NCBI GenBank assembly: GCA_021397835.1
Contig: JAJFZO010000777.1
Span: forward strand, 498,501 to 562,500
Source of the DNA: Moringa oleifera
Taxonomy: Eukaryota > Streptophyta > Magnoliopsida > Brassicales > Moringaceae
Reading direction: 5' to 3'
Length of the DNA: 64,000 bases
In this document: piece after piece, positions 34,430 to 46,292 of the stretch
Layout: each line of letters starts with the position of its first letter
Numbering within the stretch: position 1 is the first letter of the stretch
Made by a program: the position numbers and the translations under genes
The notes under the pieces: model-generated
Told to the model about the DNA's origin: nothing
Databases searched by the model: none
Seen by the model: the letters and a program-made list of their open reading frames with translations, nothing else

Positions 34430-35709
34430 ATAATGCCTGCAATTTGAACTCGTTATCAATCCATGAACAGATTGTTGTAAAGATCACAAACAATTATACA
34501 GTTGTGCATTACTGGTTTCTATGGTTGTGTCTCAATTTCTCCATTTTGAAAGATTGTCTTGTGCCTTTAATCATGCAAAAATGTGGTAAATGCTCTTCAT
34601 CTGGATTGCACTGGGCCTTGGCCAGACTTATTGATGGTTGACATTTTAAAGGCCAGTTGAAATTATAAAGGTGCTTTTAAATATAGCAGTTGTGGAGATA
34701 TTTTAATTATTTGGGATGCTCTTTGGCATTAATCATGAAATTGAATAATTTTATGATCTTCTAGAACTATCATTGACTAAAAGTGCTCTGTTGTCAGTCT
34801 GACACCTACCTATAGAAGTAAACTATACCAGATCTTTGGCAGGACTTCAGATTGGATTCCATAATTCTTTTGCAAACAGGACAGCAATCACAAATATACA
34901 GTCGTGATGGAACAAACAATGTGACACCAATCCGGATGATGATGACAACAGACGAGCTTGGGCTAAATCGCCAACCAGTATTGACATGAGCAGCAAGGTA
35001 CTGCTAGCTCATATTCGCCGGAACAAATGCACCACTTTCTACCGAACCATGAGATCCTTCTGCTTTCTGAGAGAAAGAGTCTGTCCAGGATGAAACTACA
35101 AGCTGAATTCTTATCATTTTTCCAATCATTGTTCCTCACACAAGGTATTTCCAATAAGCCCTTGCACCTCTTTCTGCCGGAGCCTTTTATCAGTCAATGG
35201 ATGCATGCTTCAGGAAATATGCTACCACAAGATCCCGAGTCACAAATCGCTGATATATAGAAAGATTATCATCATGCAGCTTCATAATTTCACATGCCAA
35301 ACTTTTCAGTGTTTGTACTCTCCATGGTACCAATCTCACGCCTCCATACTCCCAACCGCAACAAAGACATTTATAATCAAAACATCGATATACATATATT
35401 AGAAATTCTCAGGATTCTCTTTAGTTGAAGTTGGGAGGAGGAGTTAGAGGTTGGAGTGGCATAAAAAATGTAGCAATGTGGTCGCATGCATGACATTAAG
35501 GAACAAAAGGGGAAAAAAAAAAAGGGAAAGCAAGAGGAGGATGGAAAGCTTCAAAGTCTGGAATTTATACATCTTTAATCAATTTCAGAGTTCTTACATG
35601 AAATTGAAACACACAAATTCATACATGACCAAGCAAGTCAAACAGAAAATCTTTTAATTACCTTGTAGCTACAATGCTTCCCTTAACATCTATGCTGCAA
35701 CAATAGTTT
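34430..35709. other. Spacer between convergent MOCS2A and the membrane-protein gene
   Basis: Holds both 3' UTRs. The ORFs present are short, without domains, and out of frame with either neighbour. No RNA gene or repeat was recognised. Confidence 0.5.
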
Positions 35710-37415
35710 TCATCTCAAACTCATCACAGGCCATGGGTTCACCCCAGCTGCCGGTAGTGAGGGCCGAATGATGGGGACCCGTCTCACCACCGAAAATGCT
35801 TCATTAAGTCGTGCAGCACGGCTCATGAACTGCAACATCTTCTGCAAAACATTAATCAGAAACAGACCAAAAAAAATTGGATATGTATTATCTAGTAACT
35901 ACTGTAAGACATTCTTTCAATAAGAACCTACAAATATGTTTGTCAAAACAGATATTACTCAATCCACCGATGACAAAACAAAAAACATAGCTTAAAATGA
36001 CCAGAAAACTGGACCAAAATGGAAAATTTCTGAAGCTGCACAAGAGAACCAATAGCCCCAGTGGCGACCTAATTTTTTATCTATTGGTGTTATCTAATGA
36101 CTTGGCAATTATAAAGCTAAGTCTTTTTATTATTAAACATAATAAGCTCTTCCTATCAAGTATAGGTAATTGAACAAGCAACTAAAAGTTTTATCAATAA
36201 CTTGAATGGCTAATTTAGCAAGTAGCACATCCTATTAGTTTGAATTCAAAACAGCTGATTTAAAAAAGAATGAAGCATAAAGACGTTGGTGCCAATGGAT
36301 GTTATTCAGTGCCCATAGGACAGAATCAGTCAGAAATTCTACAAAGATGGGCAGATCAACTTGTAATCCTCAAATCATATTAGAATGGCATAATATTTTT
36401 TTTGATAAGTTAGAATCACATAACATGAAACGTAATCTGCAGCTAATTTATGATAATTACTAATATTCACCATATTAACAGAGAAAATAGCCATCATAAG
36501 GGAAAGATTGACCTTATCATCAAGAGTAACTTTCAGCTGCAAGCTCTGGCTCTTCCTCTTCATCTTATACAGTCTGCGTCCCAAGAAAACGAATCCCATC
36601 ACAGCTGCTGCCACAGAGAAGGACCAAACAGGGCTAACCTTGAAGACACAATATTTCAAGACCTCCAAAGGAACTTTCCACCATGCTATGCTCCTCTTCT
36701 CTCCCTCACCACCGGATTTCACATCAGAAGCCATCACAACACTCTCACTTCCACTTAAATTCCCTTCTCCTTCTTCCATCTTCTCCATGGAGCCAATTCC
36801 ACTATCTAAGTCAGGCAACAGGCCCAGTTCGTCTCTCTTCTTCATATGATCACCAGAACTTATCTCACTTCCCTCATCCTTGAGTTGAACTTGGCCAAGC
36901 TCTTGAAAATCCCCTCGGTTTTCTTCCTTTTCTGCTAGACCTACTTCATTTTTCAGTTCAAAATCACTAATTTCACCGACAGCAGTCACGGGTTTCCCCG
37001 AATCATCAGTCTTACAGCCCATTCCTCCAACTCCTTCAAACGCCACTTGGCCTTTCAAGTTATCCACAAAACCCGACCCATTTTGTACATGAAAGTCATC
37101 AAATTTACGCTCATCGGACCGATCACTGCTTGAATCGGACCAAAATTCGGTCAAATTCTTCCTCTCATACCGAGTCTCCAACCCAGGATCAATCCAACTC
37201 GGATTATCCGACTCAACAGAGCCCTCTTCACTCACAGCGTCATTCTTAGAATATCTACTCTGATTGTCGAGAGAGAAATAATCAGACCTGATCATACCTT
37301 CCGCGTCTCCTTCGATATCCTCGAGATTCCTGGAGTGTTCATCTGAGACTTGGGAGTTAACCAGGCCAGGGTCCGAGTTCTGAAGCAACTCCCAGTCTTG
37401 AAACTCTCCTTCCAT
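35710..37415 (-). CDS. Plant-specific acidic single-pass membrane protein of unknown function
   Basis: Two exons, 37415-36513 and 35841-35710, with a GT-AG phase-0 intron, encode 344 aa. The N-terminal ~240 residues are acidic and Ser/Asp/Glu-rich, probably disordered. A conserved-looking module follows: SIAWWKVPLEVLKYCVF, then a transmembrane helix around residues 260-279 (PVWSFSVAAAVMGFVFLG), then a strongly basic cytosolic-type flank (RRLYKMKRK). The C-terminus is QFMSRAARLNEAFSVVRR and VPIIRPSLPAAGVNPWPVM. Residues 8-11 (DWELL context) form a W-x-x-L ATG8-interacting-type motif next to acidic residues. I recall similar plant proteins annotated only as uncharacterised (DUF6821-like); that match is from memory. 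Tail-anchored ER or plastid-envelope location is possible. The splice model is strong, the function unknown. Confidence 0.8.
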
Positions 37416-38404
37416 AGCGGTACTTGAAGGATCAAATCAAAGGTTAACAAAACCGAACCCTAACCCACAAAACTGATTCAGAAAGAATTGTATGGAGAAT
37501 AAAGCAGAAGAGATGAAAAAGCAGTTTATACGGATGACCCACTTAGGAAGGCAGTTGCTGTTCTTCAACACTAACCCCCACTCTGTCTCCCCTCTTTTTC
37601 CCCATCTACGGTGCTGGCTATACTGTGACGTGGCGAAAGATGATTGGAACATGTTGAGGCTTAGAGATGGACGCTCTGCGCTGGCATAGTGAGCACTGTG
37701 ACATGTAATTAACAACAGTGGAGCTAGAAGTAGCGTAACATTTCTTGGTGATCCCCTTGGGTGGGTTCTGCTACTGTCCGGAGAGAATTTTGAGGGGCAA
37801 AAGGGGACAGCTGTCCAGAGATGCACATAAATGGTATTATAAAAATAAATATAAAAAGATTTTTCAAGTTGACTCACTTTTTAATCTTAAATTATTGATT
37901 CAGATTGATCAGTTATGAAAAATTAAAATAATTTTTCATTAAAATATTTTTAAAAATTAAATATTTTATTATCACTTTATTATTTATTTAATTATTTTTA
38001 ATTTTCAATTGTTTTTATGAATTTTTAGATTTTTTAATAAAAAATTCACAACTTGATTTAAATTTAATAAAAAATGATAATTTTTAATAAATATTGCATA
38101 ACATCTTAATTTAAATATTTATTTTAAAACTAAAAATATGATATAAATTGAATCAAATTATATAATTAATTTAATTTATATTTTAAATTGTAAAATAAAA
38201 AACAGATATGATTCAAAAAAAATATGTATTTATCCAAGAATTGTTTTAACAAATATTTTTAAGAGTTCAAACATGCTTTATCAGACCCACGATGACATAT
38301 AACTAAAATATAATCAAATATAATGTATATAATACAAATAAATAAAATTATTTTTATGACATCATCCAAAATTCAGATCCTCTGCAAGTTTATCAACAGT
38401 CTTA
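37416..38404. other. Upstream region and AT-rich spacer
   Basis: The first ~400 bp are likely the promoter and leader of the minus-strand membrane-protein gene. The overlapping ORF at 37437-37877 has no domain. From ~37.85 kb the sequence is A/T-rich up to the MITE. The TTA target copy is at 38402-38404. Confidence 0.5.
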
Positions 38405-39295
38405 GGCCGTCTCCAACGAGACGGTAAAACAATATTTTACCATCAAAAATATAGTGAAACCGTCTCCAACGATACGGTAAATTGGTTTCTTCAATTTGGT
38501 GCAGCTACAGTGCTGCATCAAATTTGGTGCAATACTGTAGCTGCACCGGTGAAATCTTAAAATAATTTTTTTTTACAAATTATTTTTTAAAAGATTTTGA
38601 ATCAAATATATTTTTGATCAATAATATTATTAGAAAAAAATTATACCATTAAAAATATCTCATCAAGATCTTCAAAATAAGACCAATATTTAATATATAA
38701 TTTTTTTTATTTAAATTATTATTAATAATAATTTATTTAATTAATAATAAAATTATATGTATTATTAACATTATTATTTAAAAATATATGAAAATTTAAA
38801 ATAATTTATAATTTATCATATAATTTAAATTTTTCCATGAACATGATAAAAATAAAATTTTTTCAATTGATAACACAGTACAATAAATATAACAACACAT
38901 TAACGATTACAACTTAAACTGAAATTATGACATTAATTAAAATTAAAATACTTTAACAATAATAAACTAACCTTCGAACTATTTAAAATGTGGGAAAGTC
39001 ATCTCCACTTCCTCCTACACCACCAAAATATTGATCAAAATGATTAAATGATCCACTAACTCCTTTAAATTGGTGATCTCGACCTATACTTTAACTCACT
39101 GTTTAGGGTTAAATATTAATATTTATAAATATTTTTATTAATAATTATTATTTATATTATTAAAATAATATTATAACACCAATTTAGTGTAAATGGATTG
39201 GAGATAAAAAAAATTTAGTGTTAAAATATTCTTAAAAAAAAAATTTTTTAACACCAAATTGGTGTTAAATTTAGTGTTTTGGGTTGAAGATGGCC
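38405..39295. mobile_element. PIF/Harbinger-like MITE or deletion derivative (891 bp), TTA target duplication
   Basis: The left end is GGCCGTCTCCAAC and the right end, in reverse complement, is GGCCATCTTCAAC, flanked on both sides by TTA (38402-38404 and 39296-39298). A subterminal copy of cgtctccaacga...acggtaaa occurs at 38461-38484. TTA duplications and GGCC(A/G)TCTCCAAC termini are typical of plant Tourist/PIF-Harbinger elements (family knowledge). The interior is AT-rich. On the minus strand around 38983-39060 a short frame (HFDQYFGGVGGSGDDFPTF, then stop) may be a relic of an element-encoded protein. No intact transposase is present, so it is non-autonomous. Confidence 0.8.
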
Positions 39296-39753
39296 TTAGT
39301 AGTTTGATTTTCTACTAACAAATATAATGTCATATTGACTCGTATCATTACTTATGAAACAGATTTTTATGAAAATATTCCTCTCAGATTAAAAATGAAA
39401 ATATTCTTTTCAGCTCAAAAATCAAAGCGCAAAACTGAGACATTAAGATATCATGTATTTCTTACTGGCAGGAAATTTTAAGCTATATGAAATCTAAAAA
39501 TTAATCATATATGATCATAATAAAGAGGAATAAATTTATAATCACGGCATCAAGTGAATGAAAATTGTACAAATTTTGATTTCCATCATTAAATACAATC
39601 GATATTCAAAGAAAGGATCATTAATTCAAAAAACCTGATATAATTTCATCCTCTCAGTTCATCTTTGATTTTAACAGTTTTATCATCCATGTTTACTCCT
39701 GCATCTCTGTATATGCTTCCTACTTCTTGGTGATTGATCATTGCCCTTAACAA

Positions 39754-42076
39754 TCAATTATTTGGGAGAAATCTTTGAAGATTGATGAGCATTACACTAA
39801 TATCATCCATGCTGCCTCTGCTTGAAGACATGCTTACAAGCTTTCTGCAAGTTTCCAGGGAAGTCCCATCTCTAAGAACCACATCCACTGCTTCCTGCTC
39901 CTTTACCTGAAATTCACAGAATCTTTTATCATCTCAAAGACCAAAAGCATCACATACCCAGAAAGCAAAACAAGAAGAAAGACACCAAAAACTAGCTCAT
40001 TTAATGAGATATGGTAAACGATAACTTAATTAGCAGAGGAGACACTCTTCTTGAGAGTGTGTGTGTGTGTGCAGGAATTTGTATGTCTCTTCTGACTACG
40101 TCATAAGTGTGCACCTGTACCTCATCCCACAATCCATCTGAAGCTATGATCAAGAACTCAGAATCAGGAGTTAAGCAAAGCTTTCTTGTCTCTGGCTCAG
40201 AAATAATCCATTGTTTCAAATGCAAGTCCCCAATAGCTCTTGAAACTGCTAGTGTTCCCTGCACTCTCCAAACTCCACGGTAGCAATGCACAAAACCGCC
40301 CTGCAATATAACAGTTGGCATTAGCTAGAGGGTGGTGCTAACTTGAATTGGGCAAAAGAGGATCTAATCTAACTCATGGAGATCATGGAAGTTTCATTAG
40401 TACTTACAGAGTTCTGTATGCGCAGGCGTTCATCTTCCCTGCTGGCACGATGGTCATTTGTCAGTGTATCAGCAACTCCATTCCTACTCAGAATTACTCT
40501 ACAATCACCTACATTTGCCACATTCAATTCTCCATTCTTCAACAGCACACAAGCAGCACAAGCTCCACTGCTAACACCCTGTGTGAAGTAAATACCCAAA
40601 TAAATAAACCAAAACTCCTCTATCTTTTTCTTGTTGCCCCATCTCATTGCCCATCAATGAGTTACCAAAATTTTGTCCTAAAAGAAAAATATACTTAGTG
40701 ATCATATCACAAAGGATCCTGAAGTATATGAGCTAATAATTAACAAAAGAGGAAGCTGCTCTAAGGAAGGCAAATACAAAGAGAAAAGCACAAATGCACC
40801 CACGTGGCCATTCACACAGACACATACAGGACCACATAATCTGATCACTTGAATTAGGAGATGGGTATGCCAATGCCTCCTCCAAAAGGAAGTCTAATAT
40901 TCTAATAAACCAGGTCAAATGATGATAAAACTCAATATATGTTTGACATATTCAAATGAAGATGCGGACTATGTATAGCTAGTTTACCTGGCTAAGGAAC
41001 TCCCTGTCTGTAACCAAGAAACCTTCACGAATTGCCTCTTCTATATGCCCTTCAATATCTCTCATCGTTTCCAGAGCTTTAATGATGTTCTTCCCTAATT
41101 TTTCAGCTGTATAATCAGCTGCAGCACGGCCTCCATGCCCATCGATGACACCAAAGAAAGCCTGGTGAAAAAAATATGTTAAATTAAATAGTTAACAACC
41201 TCTGCTAATCGATTCTCGATATAAAAAAAGAAGACCTGAAAGACTAGAGCCTAAGACATGGAAGTTTCTGACATTTCGTTCTTTAGGTTTTGAGTGATTG
41301 GTAAAAACTTTGAGAGATTTCAGGAGTTATAAACTAGAAAGACCAAAATGAAAAACAGTAAGAAAGAAAGAGAGAGACGAGATTTCAAGATCGCTTACCT
41401 GCTTTGGATCTTCAAAAATATCAAGCATGACAGTGTAGCTATCTTCCATGACCTCTCTTCTTCCCTTTTTACTAACCAAAAAGAAATCTCTTCCTTCAAC
41501 CTCAAACTCCTTCCTTTCCAGTTTCCTGGGCATTTCATCGAATCCCAGAGCAGCACAATATTCCGGCACAACAAGCCTTGCAGGTCTGTTCCTCAGCCTA
41601 AGAGGCCCCTTAGCCTCCTCAACCTTTGTCATCCCTGAAGAATTAAAACTTCCATCCATCGATATACCACAGTACTTATTTTCTGGGTTCCCATCACACA
41701 AACTCTTTTCAAGATTTGCTTCAACGCATGCATTTTCCTGCATGATTTTCTCTTCCAAACTGAGAGAACCCTCATGTGATATACTCTCTCCTCGGCCCGT
41801 CACAGGAGATGAATTCTGTTGCGGGTTCTCATGTTGCACAAAAACTGAGCTTCCTGAACTCTCCAAATTTATAATATTTATTTTCTCGGAAACTAGACAC
41901 CCTCTTTGCGTTCCGTGAAAAAATCGGCCAACCCATGAGAGAGGAGGCGGCAAAGGAGACACAGAGGAGTTAAGACCTGAGGAAGCCAAATAGATGGCCT
42001 CTCTTAGGCCTCGAAGAAAACACAGAGTAAAAGAAACAACAGAAAAGCCCCATAAAAGTTCTTGCAAATCGACCAT
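39754..42076 (-). CDS. Protein phosphatase 2C, AP2C-like (clade B)
   Basis: Five exons: 42076-41399, 41161-40988, 40578-40408, 40300-40121 and 39906-39754. All are phase 0 with GT-AG introns, and the product is 451 aa. The N-terminus has a hydrophobic segment ([18 protein letters not shown], residues ~8-25) and a long low-complexity region. The catalytic PPM core follows with metal-binding motifs VMEDSY (E211/D212), [10 protein letters not shown] (D233), [15 protein letters not shown] (D366), IIASDGLWD (D396) and DDISVMLI (D435/D436). Just before the core, [13 protein letters not shown] (160-172) resembles the MAPK-docking (KIM) motif of AP2C phosphatases, which inactivate stress MAP kinases (family knowledge). 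The usual aspartate-asparagine pair in the last motif reads DD, still compatible with metal binding. Assignment to Ser/Thr PP2C is firm; clade B and MAPK targeting are inference. Confidence 0.9.
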
Positions 42077-45000
42077 ATTTCCTTTTCAACAAAAACTTTT
42101 CGTGCTTACGTTTCTGTCAATCTTGCATGAGATGTAAGCTCCGATTCATCCAACAAAAGCGTCCTTAAAAGGGGGAAGAGAAGTTCGTGAGAGAAGAAAG
42201 GGATTGATTTGCAATTGCCGTGAAAGGATGCTTGAAGGGTTCAAGAGGAAGATTCTCTTTGACCGTCTTTGAACTGGCAGAATGGCGTACATACAAGGGA
42301 AACAGAAGAAAGAAAGAAAAAACCTATGCAGAAGGTTTTACACACTTGGAAAACCGAGGAAGTGGTTTCCTGTATTGCATGCCCAAAGCTGTAATTTCAC
42401 TTCCAGTCCTTGCCTCCTTTAGATTATCCGAGCTTCCCTAAATAGGAAACAAATTTGACTTGCTTTAATTAAATGCCACCTACTATACACCTAATATTAC
42501 AGCATTACGAAATTTGTAAAGTCAACTCACTGATTGTTAAGGTAAAAAAAAATTGAAAAAAAAGAATTAGTGATTCCATTTTGAAAATCTACTCTGACAA
42601 GGAAGAAAAAAACTTATTGCACTGAAAAGGAAAAAAAAAAATTCTTGTACCGCTGATTTGTGATCTTTTTATTTTCTATGTCTCAAATTTATCATATCAA
42701 TTTTTTATTTATTAAATGATAGATGTTGTTTATCATGATATTAGACGATAAATATAATATGTCAGAATATTAAATAAAGCCAAATGAAATAAGACTGATT
42801 CAATCATTTTAACTTATATACAAAATTAATTTAAAATTAAATTTATATAAATAAAAATATATGATATACCTGGTCTTCATAATAAATGAATTTAATAATT
42901 TAAATTACTCAAAACCCATTAACTAAGAAACTACTACATACTCTTTATAAATATAAACTATTTTTCCCTTAAAAAAGCTATTTTTTCATGAAAAGTTAAT
43001 AAAAATATTTTTAGAGATCGACACAAACCCTAGCTTCGCTGATGAAGAAGGAAGATTAAGGATTTCTCCTCTTCATGACTTCACCAAAGCTCCTCATGGT
43101 CGCAGTATTAATCTTTGCCCAACAAACATGCGCAAGGTGGAGAGAACCATCATCTTGCAAATCACTTGATCATCGTGATCACAAGAAACAAATCAAAACA
43201 CACATGACATAAGAATTATTATTGCCCAAGTTTGAAGCTTGATAATGAAGATTAATTATACATGTGATGCCAAAGAAGAATTACCCGTTTTTTGATAAAC
43301 AAAAATCCAATGCTCCTTATAGGAGAAATACACGAATTCAGCAACGGGGAGGAGCTTCAAAAAATGCTGCTTCGCCTTATAATTAAAAAGCAATTCCTCG
43401 GGATATGAGAACTCTACCCTGTTGGTTTCAGCTGATCTTAAGTTACAGCCAATGCCGGTTGCTGCACGCAGCTCTTTGATGTGTAATACTATGATCAGTT
43501 TTTTGGTCATTGTTTCCTTGGGTTAGATTCGTTAAATTTAAAGTCAACTTTTGAAATTGTTTCAATTATTTTACAAATTAAAAAAAAATGAAAGAGTACT
43601 TTTATACTAATGTAATAAAATATAATAAATAAATAAAATTATAATCATCGATTTCCTTAAATTATGCTATATTAATATTTTTTAAAAAAAAAATTTCATA
43701 TGTAATTTGAACTAATAAAAAATTTTGATTTATAATATATTAAAACTTTAATAAACTTTTCAATAATTTAATATAACATGTTAAAAATTGTGTGGTGACC
43801 AAACATTCCATTGGGTTGTGATGCGGCAAAATTCAGATTGTCTGGCGCAAGAGAAAGAGACATGGACCGACCTTAATTAATTAGTGGTTCTTGCTTATTT
43901 TGCCGTGCAATTAATTTTCACATGTTGATTTTGCATTAATGTCATCAATTATTTTGATGTGTCTTCTTCCCTTCTCTACCACAGGTACTTCACCCCACAC
44001 ATTTGCTTCTCCATGTGATCTGTCATTCCACGTGTTTTATCTTAGTTTGTAGAATTAATTAATATATTAATTATGTTTAATTTATAAAAGATATATTAAT
44101 TTTTAAATTATTTTAAAAAATATTATATTAATTAACAAAATATAAAATGTTAAATTTTACATTAGTTTTACTTTTAAGTGTTGCTCAAGCTTAGCATTAA
44201 ATTCATCAATGATTTGTTAAACTATTGCTAGTTATAATTTTCGACATAATTCATGATCCCTTATAATTTGTAATTTTTTAAAATTATGTTCTACAAATTA
44301 TTGGTTGATTTTACAATAGAACGGAAAAGAATTTTCTCTTTATGAGGTAACTCTCTTCTTAGTAAGTTTCACCCATTAAAAACTTAGAATTTCCTGAGTC
44401 TTTATTCAAATTCTTCATACTCACAAATTACATACTTTTTTCTCACTAATTTATTTGAATTAAAGGTTGATTTCATGATTTTTTTAAAAAAAATTTATTG
44501 TAGTAATTAGGTTTTGATTAAATTTAGAAAAAAATATTTATGATTGGTAAAAATTTATTGTTAATATTTAATTTAAATGTTCTTACAAAACAAAACTTAA
44601 TTTAATCTAAATTAATAATTTAATATTTGATATATTATTTTTAAATATTAATATTTAATTAATAATATAAAATATAGTTTTTAATTTAAAATTATCATTA
44701 TATTAAGAATTATTTTGATAAAATTTAATATAATCAAAATATTGAATATATATATATATTTAAATTGAATGACAAAAGTCAACGGAAAAGCACACACGCT
44801 TATCAAAAAGTTCAGCTGAGAAAAAAGTGTGTATATATATATATATTAAAATATTAATAGAATTATTTGTATATATAATATTTTAATTTGATTTAATTTA
44901 AATTTCATCAGCAATTTTTTAAATAAATTATTCATTTAGGATAAACTTTTTTTGACTTAACAAGTTTTAATTTGATTCAATTTGGATGAACATTAAACTT

Positions 45001-46003
45001 TTTTAAAAGGGATGAAAGGTATTGTACAACAAATTTTGGTTTGAAATACATAAGAGTTGTAAGAAAAAAATTCAGATAATTTAATACTCAAAAAATATAT
45101 AATTTTTAATTTTACATAATTAAAAGTTCAATAAAAAACAATTTATAAGTCAGAAAATTATTCAAAATTAAAAAATAAATAGTTTTACTCATTTTTTTAT
45201 ATTTAAATGACAAAAATATTTTTAATTTTACAACAGTTGAAGTTACTGTCTAATTTATATCAAATTAAAGGGTCAAAAGTATAGTCAATATGAAGTTTAA
45301 ATTAAAAAATGATTTAATTCATTTTTTGATATTTACTCTTAAAATAATTACTATTTTATATAAAAAAATTTAAAAATTGGATAAAACTTTTAGATCTTAC
45401 TTCGGTTGAAAACTTTGTAATCAAAATGCATAAATTTTAATTCTTTATATCTTATAAACAAATTTTGAAAGATGTAAAAACGATAACATTTGTAATGTTT
45501 AATTTTAAAAAAAACTACATATATTTATGAAAATAAAAATCGAACACAAATAATATTTTTTTATTATATTCAACATATTTTTATAAATAGAATGTTTTTT
45601 TTGTTTTGGAAATAATTGAGTTGGAGAAATTATATAAATTTTCAATAGAGAATTTTAGAAATTTAAATATATTTTTTAAAAAAATGGAACAATGGAGTTT
45701 CAACCTCCACTCGTCAGTTATCATACTTTTTCTTACAAAATAAACACCACAAATATATATTATTTGAAATAATTATTTTTAATTCTTGAGAGGATATGAT
45801 GTTTCTCAAAATTTATTCTGAAAATCAAAAGATTCTTGAAAGAAAATCACTCCACTTATACTAACTTTCAAACAAACAGATTAAAGATTGAAAATACTTT
45901 AAACATTTTTATTTTGCATAATTAATATAAATCTCTTTTTTTTTTTAAATTATGCTATTAAATTTTTATTTAAAAAAAAAACCAAATGCCAGAGGAGACC
46001 AAG
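42077..46003. other. Long AT-rich intergenic region
   Basis: Includes the PP2C promoter (~42.1-42.45 kb), then mostly A/T-rich sequence with (TA)n tracts near 44.74 and 44.83 kb. The only long ORF is the 84-codon minus-strand frame at 43256-43510, reported as a finding only because its coding status is doubtful. No transposon ends were recognised. Confidence 0.5.
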
Positions 46004-46091
46004 CACGTGGTATCCGACAAAACGAGTACCTGAATCGCCGCAGACCCGTGAGTCCTGATCACTATAAAACCAATCACTTTGCACACGTGTC
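46004..46091 (+). promoter_or_regulatory. Core promoter of AK-HSDH with two ACGTG elements and a TATA box
   Basis: CACGTG (G-box) at 46004-46009, CTATAAAA around 46062-46069 (TATA box), and a palindromic ACACGTGT at 46083-46090. The TATA box lies ~225 bp before the ATG at 46293, implying a leader of roughly 200 bp. G-boxes bind bZIP/bHLH factors and are linked to light and ABA responses (established knowledge); use here is inference. Confidence 0.5.
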
Positions 46092-46292
46092 ATAATTCTA
46101 GTGGCAAATCACAGGATACAGAGAATTCAATCGCACCTGATCTTTCCCTCTCCACTAATCATCGGCATCATCATCACCTTCAAACATCTTTACTAATAAG
46201 GCTGGGCCGCCAAGTGAAATGGGACAACAGTACGCAGATACCTAAACCTCTCCCTCCCTTTCTACCTCCCTCCACTACGCGCAGAGAGAGTG

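Noticed and set aside
37437..37877. 146-codon minus-strand ORF upstream of the membrane-protein gene
   Set aside because: It lies in the promoter and leader, has no domain, and its frame is unrelated to the gene.
38401..39300. Possible CRISPR-like or satellite array because of repeated cgtctccaacg strings
   Set aside because: Only two spaced copies, both at the end of a TTA-flanked inverted-repeat element; explained by a MITE, and the DNA is eukaryotic.
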